NCBI GenBank assembly: GCA_009699825.1
Contig: WLNM01000008.1
Coordinates: forward strand, 1-19,878
Length of the DNA: 19,878 nucleotides
Direction: 5' to 3'
Origin: Actinomycetota bacterium
GTDB lineage: Bacteria > Actinomycetota > Actinomycetes > Nanopelagicales > Nanopelagicaceae
Of the stretch, positions 7,662 to 13,746 are shown piece by piece. The position numbers and the translations under genes are program-made. How positions within the stretch are numbered: the stretch's first letter is position 1; each line of letters starts with the position of its first letter. Below the pieces are notes generated by a model that was not told the origin of the DNA, made no database searches, and worked only from the letters and a program-made list of their open reading frames with translations.

Positions 7662-8581
7662 TTAGAGTGTAAAACTGAGTTCAATCCACCCCACGAACCA
7701 GTTCGCATGATTGCCTCGAGGCAACCATCGAGAGAGTTACGCCTGAACAAAAGATTGTTTGCGCCAGATAAAGAAGAAGCTTTAACGACTTCGCCATCTG
7801 GCAAGCGCACCTTCGCCGCAGCCGTAATGTAAGTACCAGCTTCGATGACACAGTTATTTCCAAGAGATATTCCTAGCCCGGAATTAGCACCAAGAAGACA
7901 TTTTTCGCCGACAGAGATAATTTCTTTTCCGCCACCGCTTAAGGTGCCCATAATCGATGCACCGCCACCAACATCGGTTCCATCGCCTACAACTACTCCA
8001 GCTGAAATTCTTCCTTCAACCATTGATGTTCCGAGAGTTCCAGCATTGAAGTTTACGAAGCCTTCATGCATCACCGTGGTACCAGATGCCAAATGTGCAC
8101 CAAGTCGAACACGATCTGCATCAGCTATTCGAACTCCAGATGGAATGACGTAGTCAACCATGCGTGGAAATTTATCAACTGACAAAACCGTAATGGCACC
8201 AAATTTTTGCTTGAGATTTGCACGGGTAATTTCAAAATTTTCAACGGGGCAAGGGCCAACAGAGGTCCATACAACATTATTTAAAATTCCAAATATTCCT
8301 TCGACGTTTGCTCCGTGAGGTTTGATGACGCGATGAGATAGCAAGTGGAGTCGAAGGTATGCATCGCTTACTGAATCAGGAGCCATATTCAAATCAATTT
8401 CCAGTGAAACTACTTCGCGCTTCACTCCACGAATTTCATCTACACCAGCTAGAGCCGAAAGAAATGGTAAAACTGGGGCCGAAAGATTTCCCAATCCAGG
8501 TTCTGGAAACCACGTGTCTAAAACAGCTCCGTTGAGTGAAACCGTTGCAAGACCGTGACCTGACGCTATCTGTTCTGACAT
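7658..8581 (-). CDS. dapD: 2,3,4,5-tetrahydropyridine-2,6-dicarboxylate N-succinyltransferase, actinobacterial type
   Basis: DapD adds a succinyl group from succinyl-CoA to tetrahydrodipicolinate in the diaminopimelate/lysine pathway, feeding both protein and peptidoglycan synthesis. The 307-residue protein has a mixed N-terminal domain, then a left-handed beta-helix built of hexapeptide-like turns (about 150-270). Markers are GTTVMHEGFVNFNAGTLG with the conserved Glu used in catalysis, MVEGRISAGVVVGDGTDVGG, ASIMGTLSGGGKE and LLGANSGLGISLG, matching the M. tuberculosis-type group rather than the E. coli type. The ATG follows TACGCT by six bases (leaderless). The last bases overlap the SpoIID-like stop: the TTAA at 7658-7661 supplies a stop on both strands. 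It is divergent from the LOG-family gene. Confidence 0.93.
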   Translation of the reverse strand: MSEQIASGHGLATVSLNGAVLDTWFPEPGLGNLSAPVLPFLSALAGVDEIRGVKREVVSLEIDLNMAPDSVSDAYLRLHLLSHRVIKPHGANVEGIFGILNNVVWTSVGPCPVENFEITRANLKQKFGAITVLSVDKFPRMVDYVIPSGVRIADADRVRLGAHLASGTTVMHEGFVNFNAGTLGTSMVEGRISAGVVVGDGTDVGGGASIMGTLSGGGKEIISVGEKCLLGANSGLGISLGNNCVIEAGTYITAAAKVRLPDGEVVKASSLSGANNLLFRRNSLDGCLEAIMRTGSWGGLNSVLHSN

Positions 8582-8611
8582 GGAGTAAGCGTAACGCCTA
8601 TCCTTGTCTCC
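8582..8611. promoter_or_regulatory. Short divergent promoter region, dapD / LOG gene
   Basis: Thirty bases separate the two ATGs. On the minus strand TACGCT (8593-8588) lies six bases before dapD, and on the plus strand TATCCT (8599-8604) lies seven bases before the LOG gene. The two -10-like boxes are back to back, so the promoters must share or compete for polymerase. The region also shows symmetry: CATGGAG at the dapD end mirrors CTCCATG at the other, and GCGTAACGC (8589-8597) is a near-perfect dyad. Function is inferred from position. Confidence 0.45.
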
Positions 8612-9151
8612 ATGCCCTTACGAATATCTGTGTATTGCTCTTCTTCGCCAACAATTGATAAGAAGTACCAAGATTTAGCTTTTGAACTTGGAGAAGCAAT
8701 CGGCGCGCGTTCCTGGAATCTGGTTTCAGGTGGCGGACATATTTCAATGATGGGCGCAGTAGCACGAGGTGTTAGAAAATCTGGCGGACACACCATCGGT
8801 GTAATCCCGCAATTACTCGTCGATATTGAGTTCGCGGATAAAGAAAGTGATGAGTTACAGATCGTAGCTTCGATGCGAGAACGCAAGGGAAAAATTGAAG
8901 AGTTAGCAGATGCATTTATTGCATTACCTGGTGGCCTCGGAACTCTAGAAGAGCTCTTTGAAATATGGGTTGGGCGCTTCTTAAATTTTCATCAAAAACC
9001 AGTTGTTGTTTTAGACCCCTTTGGTTTGTATGACCCGCTTAAAGTTCTGATTGATCATTTAGAAGTTGAAGGATTCGTTAAACCTGGACAACGAGAGCTT
9101 CTTCATTGGTGTACAACCATTGATCAAGCATTGGATATCTGCAGTGGCTGA
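8612..9151 (+). CDS. LOG family protein (TIGR00730), probable cytokinin-type nucleotide phosphoribohydrolase
   Basis: LOG-family enzymes release a base from N6-modified AMP; in bacteria the natural substrate is often unclear. The 179-residue protein has the family layout: RISVYCSSS at the start, SGGGHISMMGAVARG (from residue 39) forming the phosphate site, MRERK (88-92) with the conserved Arg, and PGGLGTLEE (106-114) with the catalytic Glu. The usual glycine-rich GGGxxGLMG is slightly changed to GGHISMMG. Lysine decarboxylase, an old label for this family, is not supported. In M. tuberculosis a LOG gene (Rv1205) also lies a few genes from dapD. Start ATG follows TATCCT by seven bases. It overlaps the next gene by eight bases. 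Confidence 0.88.
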   Translation: MPLRISVYCSSSPTIDKKYQDLAFELGEAIGARSWNLVSGGGHISMMGAVARGVRKSGGHTIGVIPQLLVDIEFADKESDELQIVASMRERKGKIEELADAFIALPGGLGTLEELFEIWVGRFLNFHQKPVVVLDPFGLYDPLKVLIDHLEVEGFVKPGQRELLHWCTTIDQALDICSG

Positions 9152-9593
9152 TAATCACATTGGACTTTCACTTAATTTACCGTGTAGCGCTCAACGCGCA
9201 TGGGATGAAATTACGGATTGGAATAATCAAGGTGCGTGGATGTTGCAAACATCCGTGTGGTTAACTTCTGAAATAGAAAACGGTCCCGGCACTGAAATTG
9301 CAGCATTCACCGGCCCATTTCATAAATTATTTCCACGGTTAAAATTTCTAGGTGTTCTAGACACAATGGTCGTAACGCATTGGCAACCACCTCATGTATG
9401 CGATGTTTTACACACTGGAAAAATCATTAAGGGCACAGGAAGATTTGAGGTTGTTGCAATCAATGATCAGAGTTCGTTATTTAATTGGTCAGAAATCATT
9501 TGGGCACCACGAGTTATATTTTTGATACTTAAACCAGCTCTCTACGTTGGTGTGTGGATTTCTCTGCGTAGATTCGCTCGAACTCTAAGATAA
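9144..9593 (+). CDS. SRPBCC (START-like) family protein
   Basis: The protein has the helix-grip fold used for binding hydrophobic ligands (polyketide cyclase/dehydrase/coenzyme Q-binding superfamily). Visible signs are the opening strand LSLNLPCSAQRAWDEITDW, where the family's first strand and helix lie, alternating strands through the middle (GTEIAAF, TMVVTHWQPPHVCDVLHTG, GRFEVVA, SSLFNWSEIIW) and the long C-terminal helix with an Arg-rich end (SLRRFARTLR). No catalytic residues can be named. The frame is open further left, but I start at the GTG at 9144 because conserved sequence begins there; this gives 149 residues and an eight-base overlap with the LOG gene. Coupling to LOG suggests joint expression only; its ligand is unknown. 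Confidence 0.8.
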   Translation: MADNHIGLSLNLPCSAQRAWDEITDWNNQGAWMLQTSVWLTSEIENGPGTEIAAFTGPFHKLFPRLKFLGVLDTMVVTHWQPPHVCDVLHTGKIIKGTGRFEVVAINDQSSLFNWSEIIWAPRVIFLILKPALYVGVWISLRRFARTLR

Positions 9594-9643
9594 CTCCCAT
9601 AATAAGTTGGGTATGTGTGGGGGATTGCCACCGATTCGCACAG

Positions 9644-9655
9644 TAAACTTGTCCT
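9644..9655 (+). promoter_or_regulatory. Candidate leaderless -10 box before the HTH gene
   Basis: TAAACT (9644-9649) ends six bases before the ATG at 9656 and fits the TANNCT pattern shared with other genes here. The 62-base gap (9594-9655) otherwise shows only a G-rich stretch (9606-9623) and no Shine-Dalgarno near the ATG. No convincing -35 is seen. Confidence 0.4.
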
Positions 9656-9847
9656 ATGAGCGAACCCAAAACTTTGGCAGAAGTTTTGGCTGCACTCCCG
9701 GAGGAAGAAAAAATAATTTTGGTGATGCATTATTTGAGATCAATGAGTGCTATTGATATTGCTCAAAAATTGGGCGTTCCTGAGCGTTCTGTTACCGCTG
9801 TAATCGCCACTGGAAAGGCCCGCCTGAGCAAAACCTTGGGTTTATAA
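9656..9847 (+). CDS. Small stand-alone sigma-70 region 4-like helix-turn-helix protein
   Basis: This 63-residue protein looks like a free-standing sigma factor region 4. The pattern LAALPEEEKIILVMHYLRSM (residues 11-30) followed by SAIDIAQKLGVPERSVTAVI (31-50) and KARLSKTL matches the region-4 layout of ECF factors: Leu-Pro before helix 1, Glu/Asp-Ile-Ala in the HTH, and an Arg/Lys-Leu ending helix. No region 2 is present upstream, so it cannot be a complete sigma factor. It may bind DNA on its own, modulate RNA polymerase, or be the remnant of an ECF sigma gene. The locus otherwise resembles the mycobacterial dapD-to-mrp region that carries sigE, which is missing here. It has its own promoter-like box and separate spacing from both neighbours. 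Confidence 0.75.
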   Translation: MSEPKTLAEVLAALPEEEKIILVMHYLRSMSAIDIAQKLGVPERSVTAVIATGKARLSKTLGL

Positions 9848-9866
9848 GCCCATTTTCTCGATTTCA

Positions 9867-9898
9867 TATAATTGCTCTATATGCGAGATACTTATCCT
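9867..9898 (+). promoter_or_regulatory. Candidate promoter(s) and dyad upstream of DUF3117
   Basis: Two -10-like boxes precede the DUF3117 gene: TATAAT (9867-9872) and TATCCT (9893-9898, the TANNCT form). Either would give a leader of about 35-65 bases, consistent with the good Shine-Dalgarno this gene has. TCTCG (9856-9860) and ATATA (9866-9870) are mirrored by TATAT (9878-9882) and CGAGA (9884-9888), a broken dyad over the first box. No good -35 is seen, so which box is used is uncertain. Confidence 0.35.
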
Positions 9899-9941
9899 CT
9901 TACAGAACACTCTTCGATTTATTTCCCTAAGGAGTCTCCAG

Positions 9942-10121
9942 ATGGCAGCTATGAAACCCCGCACTGGTGATGGTCCTATGGAGGTCACAAAAGAGGCTCG
10001 CTCACTCGTGATGCGCATTCCTCTCGAAGGTGGCGGTCGTCTCGTAGTAGAGATGAATGCAGAGGAAGCAAATAACCTCAGTGCCGCATTACATGCCGCG
10101 GTCTCACTCGTTAAGAAATAA
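9942..10121 (+). CDS. DUF3117 family protein
   Basis: This 59-residue protein is a conserved small actinobacterial protein of unknown function (the family of M. tuberculosis Rv1211). It starts MAAMKPRTGDGPMEVTKEA, has a short beta stretch LVMRIPLEGGGRLVVEM with a Gly triplet, then a helix containing EEANNLSAALHAAVSLV. The N-terminal KPRTGDGPMEV and the GGGRLVVE run are the family hallmarks. It has a strong Shine-Dalgarno, AAGGAG at 9929-9934, seven bases before the ATG, which sets it apart from its leaderless neighbours. No signal peptide or membrane segment. It ends in a Lys-Lys dipeptide at a weak hairpin. Family assignment is good; function cannot be inferred. Confidence 0.88.
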   Translation: MAAMKPRTGDGPMEVTKEARSLVMRIPLEGGGRLVVEMNAEEANNLSAALHAAVSLVKK

Positions 10122-10149
10122 ACAAATCCGGCTTATTTCATCTTTTTTT
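10115..10149 (+). terminator. Weak candidate terminator after DUF3117
   Basis: GAAATAA (10115-10121) pairs perfectly with TTATTTC (10133-10139) around an 11-base loop, and a run of seven T (10143-10149) follows. The stem has only one G-C pair and includes the stop codon, so it would be weak. The layout fits an intrinsic terminator but may be chance in AT-rich DNA. Confidence 0.3.
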
Positions 10150-10152
10150 AGT

Positions 10153-10165
10153 TAGCCTGTGCGCT
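10153..10165 (+). promoter_or_regulatory. Candidate leaderless -10 box of pepA
   Basis: TAGCCT (10153-10158) ends seven bases before the pepA ATG, the same hexamer and spacing as at the permease gene (4803). There is no Shine-Dalgarno. No clear -35 is seen upstream in the T-rich stretch. Confidence 0.45.
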
Positions 10166-11647
10166 ATGCCCTACGCCCAACTCAATAGCATCGAATCTTC
10201 GCTGGAAGACATTGTCAGCGCTGATGCGATTGCAGTTGGATTTGTTAAATCCGAAGATTCCACATATGAATTAGTTGGCCATATAAATGCCATAGCCACA
10301 ATTGAAAAGTTCTTTGATATAGATCTCATCGATGAAATTACATTTTTTCAACCTGGCGGTAAAGCTGGTGAAATTTTAGAAATTCCTGTTAGTCAGAAAG
10401 CGACCAAAGCAGATCGTATTTTTATTATTGGTTTGGGTGATCAGAGCACACAATCCCAACGACTTGCCGCGGCAAGCCTTGGCAGAAAATTGCGTGGAAA
10501 GAAAATAACAGTTTCAACACTTCTTGCCACCGATGTGCAAGATACAAGAGCACACGCAATTTCGACTGTTTTAGGTGCTTACATCTGGACTTTAAAAAGT
10601 GATTCAAAGTCAGATTATCCGACGTTTAATGTTGTCAGCAAGAATGAAAAAACCATCCGAGATGCGCAGATTATTTCTCACTCAGTCTGTCGCGCTCGCG
10701 ATTTAGTACACACGCCTTCAAATATTAAGAATCCACTATGGATGGCGAACCAGGCACAAAAAATTGCTAAGGAAGGCAATCTTGCGATCAAGGTTTTAGC
10801 CGGAAAAGATCTTGCGCAATTTGGTGGCTTACGCGCTGTCGGCAACTCTTCACCAAAGCCAGGTCCGCGATTTATTCAAATTACATATTCACCAAAGTCG
10901 ACCGGCAAAAGAATTCCTCACGTAGTGCTTGTAGGTAAAGGAATTACCTTTGATACCGGCGGAGTTTCACTCAAACGTCCTTACGATGCCATGATGGCAA
11001 TGAAGACCGACATGGCAGGTGCATCAGCAGTTCTAAACGTTGTCGGAGCACTGCCACAATTAAAACCACAAGTAAAAGTCACAGCACTATTAATGTGTGC
11101 AGAAAATGCGCTCTCTGGTACGTCGCAACGACCAAGTGATGTGATTACTCATTACGGTGGAACAACCGTGGAAGTACTTGATACAGATGCTGAAGGTCGC
11201 TTGGTTTTAGCTGATGGCTTGGCCTTTGCCGATGCAAAACTAGATCCAGATTATTTATTAGATGTCGCTACTTTGACAGGTTCAGCAACACTGGGACTTG
11301 GTCGTCAATTCGCCGCCATGTACACGAGAGATTTAAAACTGGCATCACAACTTGTACAAGCAGGTGAAAGTTCTGGTGACCGACTCTGGCATATGCCTCT
11401 GATTGATGATTACCAAGATTCGCTAGAAAGTGACATCGCCGATTTCAATCACACTGCGGATAAGGGAGATTACTCAGCAGGTTCAGTCACCGCTGCGCTA
11501 TTTCTGGAAAAATTCACGGGCAAAAGAAAATGGGTTCATTTAGATGTTGCAGGACCTGCTAGAAGTGAGAGCGATGCAGGAGAATCTCCTAAAGGTGGAA
11601 CTGGGTATGGCGTTCGCTTGCTCATAGATTGGATTATGAGTTTATGA
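10166..11647 (+). CDS. pepA: Leucyl aminopeptidase (M17 family)
   Basis: This cytosolic two-metal peptidase removes N-terminal residues from peptides. The 493-residue protein has the usual variable N-terminal macro-like domain (about 1-160) and the catalytic C-terminal domain. Metal and catalytic residues are present: Lys258 and Asp263 in GKGITFDTGG, KTDMAGA with the next Lys/Asp, and DTDAEGRLVLADGL with Asp341, Glu343 and catalytic Arg345. LLDVATLTGSA and HLDVAGPA follow at the normal places. Family proteins often read NTDAEG; here Asp replaces the first Asn. Length is normal. The stop overlaps the start of the methyltransferase gene (ATGA). It has its own leaderless promoter-like box. Confidence 0.94.
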   Translation: MPYAQLNSIESSLEDIVSADAIAVGFVKSEDSTYELVGHINAIATIEKFFDIDLIDEITFFQPGGKAGEILEIPVSQKATKADRIFIIGLGDQSTQSQRLAAASLGRKLRGKKITVSTLLATDVQDTRAHAISTVLGAYIWTLKSDSKSDYPTFNVVSKNEKTIRDAQIISHSVCRARDLVHTPSNIKNPLWMANQAQKIAKEGNLAIKVLAGKDLAQFGGLRAVGNSSPKPGPRFIQITYSPKSTGKRIPHVVLVGKGITFDTGGVSLKRPYDAMMAMKTDMAGASAVLNVVGALPQLKPQVKVTALLMCAENALSGTSQRPSDVITHYGGTTVEVLDTDAEGRLVLADGLAFADAKLDPDYLLDVATLTGSATLGLGRQFAAMYTRDLKLASQLVQAGESSGDRLWHMPLIDDYQDSLESDIADFNHTADKGDYSAGSVTAALFLEKFTGKRKWVHLDVAGPARSESDAGESPKGGTGYGVRLLIDWIMSL

Positions 11648-12273
11648 TGAAAATTGATCCACACACGTATGCTGAAAATTTTATTTCCGAAGATGAATTT
11701 CAAATTCGCGCTAGAGCTCGTGGAATCGAAGTGGGTGCCAACGATGCCACAACTGGTGTCGGTGCTTATCTTCGCGCACTAGCTCATCAACTTTCTGCAC
11801 AATCTGTTGTTGAAGTTGGAACTGGATCTGGGGTCGGAAGTCTTTGGATTTTAGGTGGAATGATTGCAAGCGGAACTCTGACGTCAATTGATGATGAAAC
11901 AGAGCACTCGCGTATCGCACGAATTGCAATGCAAGATGCAGACATCGCCCCAGTTCGATACAGACTTATTACTAATTCCATTATGGATGTAATGACAAAA
12001 TTAACTGACCGTGCATATGACTTAGTTGTATTGCGCCATAACCCTGAAGATCTGACGTACACAATTGAAGAAGCTCATCGCATATTGCGAAGTGGTGGCG
12101 TGATGGTAATTGATGGATTCTTCGGTGGCGGAAAAGTAAGTGACCCATCTCAGCGAGATCCAAGAACAATCGCATTACGCGAAGCTGGCAAATCCGTGAA
12201 AGGTGCCACAGATCTCTGGGTCAGCACACTCATAACCATCGGTGATGGTTTGTTAATAGCAACAAAGTTGTAG
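11644..12273 (+). CDS. O-methyltransferase-like SAM-binding protein with altered metal site
   Basis: This is a class I SAM-binding protein of the cation-dependent O-methyltransferase (family 3) type, 209 residues. An N-terminal helical part is followed by motif I, VVEVGTGSGVG (55-65), then LTSIDDETEH (the acidic residue after strand 2) and ILRSGGVMVIDG (strand 5). The strand-4 motif, normally DADK and ligand for the metal, reads DLVVLRHNPED (126-136), so the usual metal-binding Asp is missing. It may therefore bind SAM without metal-dependent catechol-type methylation. It starts at ATG 11644, overlapping the pepA stop by four bases; ATG 11647 is equally possible. In M. tuberculosis a related methyltransferase (Rv1220c) sits next to sigE, rseA and htrA; here htrA follows directly, 13 bases on. 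Substrate unknown. Confidence 0.82.
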   Translation: MMKIDPHTYAENFISEDEFQIRARARGIEVGANDATTGVGAYLRALAHQLSAQSVVEVGTGSGVGSLWILGGMIASGTLTSIDDETEHSRIARIAMQDADIAPVRYRLITNSIMDVMTKLTDRAYDLVVLRHNPEDLTYTIEEAHRILRSGGVMVIDGFFGGGKVSDPSQRDPRTIALREAGKSVKGATDLWVSTLITIGDGLLIATKL

Positions 12274-12286
12274 CAAGATAGGCACT

Positions 12287-13420
12287 ATGTCTTTTCTTTC
12301 CCGAAAATCGCGTGCACGAATCGATGCACCATGGTGGAACTCTCAAGATTTTGCTCAATCAAAAAGAGGAATATCACCAGGTTCTGTGGTTGTTTTAGCA
12401 ATTATCGCTGGTGTTGTCGGCGGGATTCTTGGTGTAAATGCATCAGGCGGATTATTAGGTGGCAGAGCCAATTTAGTTTCGGCCTCTAACTCAATCGAAC
12501 GAAAACCAGATTCCGTTGCTGGATTAGCAAATCGAGTATTGCCATCCGTTGTATCAATTACAACAGGCGCTGGAAGCACTGGTTCAGGTTTTATTATTGA
12601 TAGTGCAGGATTTATTCTTACAAATAATCACGTTGTGCAAGAAGCAGCACTTTCAAAGGCGAAAATTATTGTCACCCTCAATAATGGCGAAGAATTCGAA
12701 AGTAAAATTATTGGCCGTGATGCTTCCTATGACTTAGCAGTTCTAAAAATTATCGCAACAGGCCTTCCAGCTCTTCAATTTGGCGATAGCGATAAAGTCG
12801 CTGTTGGTGACTCGGTTATTGCAATTGGTTCACCACTTGGATTATCAGGAACAGTTACTTTGGGAATTATTAGCGCAAAAGATCGTGCCGTAACAGCTGG
12901 AGGCTCAGCTGGAGAAAATTCATTTATTAATGCACTACAAACAGATGCCGCTATTAATCCTGGAAATTCTGGTGGTCCACTTATTGACACAACAGGAGCG
13001 GTTATTGGAATTAACTCCGCAATTGCCACGCTGAGCGGTGCATCCAATAGTCAAGCAGGTTCTATTGGATTAGGTTTTGCAATCCCAATTAATCAAGCAA
13101 GAAAAACCGCAGACCAATTAATCAAAACCGGAAAAGCTTCATATCCGGTCATTGGCGTACTCATTGATATGAATTTTGCTGGACCAGGCGCGAAAGTAAC
13201 AGAATCAGATGGAGCAATACTTCCTGGTGGACCTGCACAAAAAGCTGGACTTAAATCGGGTGATGTAATTATTGAATTTGCTGGCAAAGCAATAAATACT
13301 CCTGATGAACTCATCGTTGGAATACGTGCGAAAAGTATTGGTGATCGAGTTGAGATTAAGTTTAAACGTGGCAGTAGTACACGTTCTACAACAATTACGC
13401 TTGCTGCTGGTAAGAACTAA
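12287..13420 (+). CDS. htrA: HtrA/DegP-like membrane-anchored serine protease with PDZ domain
   Basis: This envelope quality-control protease (S1C family) degrades or refolds damaged exported proteins outside the membrane. The 377-residue protein has a basic cytoplasmic start, one membrane helix (about 33-52), then a trypsin-like domain with the complete triad: His115 in LTNNHVV, Asp149 in YDLAVLK and Ser228 in INPGNSGGPL. A C-terminal PDZ domain (about 283-377) contains GGPAQKAGLKSGDVIIEFAG. One PDZ only, as in actinobacterial HtrA/PepD. The mature domain is preceded by a short linker. It starts 13 bases after the methyltransferase stop with no Shine-Dalgarno or clear -10 box, so it probably lies in the pepA operon. 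The M. tuberculosis counterpart lies beside sigE-rseA, absent here, so stress control must differ. Confidence 0.93.
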   Translation: MSFLSRKSRARIDAPWWNSQDFAQSKRGISPGSVVVLAIIAGVVGGILGVNASGGLLGGRANLVSASNSIERKPDSVAGLANRVLPSVVSITTGAGSTGSGFIIDSAGFILTNNHVVQEAALSKAKIIVTLNNGEEFESKIIGRDASYDLAVLKIIATGLPALQFGDSDKVAVGDSVIAIGSPLGLSGTVTLGIISAKDRAVTAGGSAGENSFINALQTDAAINPGNSGGPLIDTTGAVIGINSAIATLSGASNSQAGSIGLGFAIPINQARKTADQLIKTGKASYPVIGVLIDMNFAGPGAKVTESDGAILPGGPAQKAGLKSGDVIIEFAGKAINTPDELIVGIRAKSIGDRVEIKFKRGSSTRSTTITLAAGKN

Positions 13421-13434
13421 TCCTCGATAACGGC

Positions 13435-13446
13435 TAGGCTAAAAAC
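13435..13446 (+). promoter_or_regulatory. Candidate leaderless -10 box of tatB
   Basis: TAGGCT (13435-13440) ends six bases before the tatB ATG and lies in the 26-base gap after htrA. It matches the TANNCT pattern, so tatB-mrp may have a promoter of its own besides read-through. There is no Shine-Dalgarno before the ATG. Confidence 0.42.
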
Positions 13447-13746
13447 ATGATTTTCGGCATTGGCCCAGGTGAATTCATCGGTTTGGCGCTCCTAGCAATA
13501 TTTTTTGTAGGCCCAGAACGTTTACCTAAATTTTCATCTGATGCAGCGAAGTTTTTAAAAAAAGTTAAGAATTTAGCAAATACGGCTACTGCTGAACTTC
13601 GCGAAAATCTTGGTCCTGGTTTTGAGGATTTACAACCCTCAGATCTGAATCCGAAAACCTTTATTAAAAAACAAATTGCTGGCGCGCTAGATGAAGAAAA
13701 ACCAAGAAATTCTGCGCAACCAAAGATTGATCCAGATTTATTATGA
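13447..13746 (+). CDS. tatB: Twin-arginine translocase subunit TatB
   Basis: TatB forms the substrate-receptor part of the Tat system with TatC in the cytoplasmic membrane. The 99-residue protein starts MIFGIGPGEFIGLALLAIFF, with the conserved Glu at residue 9 in the first membrane helix, then the hinge VGPERLPK and an amphipathic Lys/Asn-rich helix (about 29-55) typical of TatA/B. The GIGPGEF start and single N-terminal helix fit TatB better than TatA, and it lies directly after htrA, as in other actinobacteria. The tail contains a Pro/Asp-rich stretch. Its stop overlaps mrp by four bases (ATGA), so both are made together. TatC is not in this window. Confidence 0.9.
   Translation: MIFGIGPGEFIGLALLAIFFVGPERLPKFSSDAAKFLKKVKNLANTATAELRENLGPGFEDLQPSDLNPKTFIKKQIAGALDEEKPRNSAQPKIDPDLL

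Noticed and set aside
9066..9143. Extension of the SRPBCC gene into the LOG gene
   Set aside because: The added residues are out-of-frame LOG coding sequence with no helix-grip features; the GTG at 9144 gives a usual eight-base overlap.
9594..9655. Hairpin CCCA...TGGG after the SRPBCC gene as a terminator
   Set aside because: Only a four-base stem and no T-run follows.
12355..13314. Several minus-strand frames opposite htrA
   Set aside because: Rich in Pro, Ala and Ser as expected for the complement of a Gly/Ala-rich gene; no start signals and no recognisable family.
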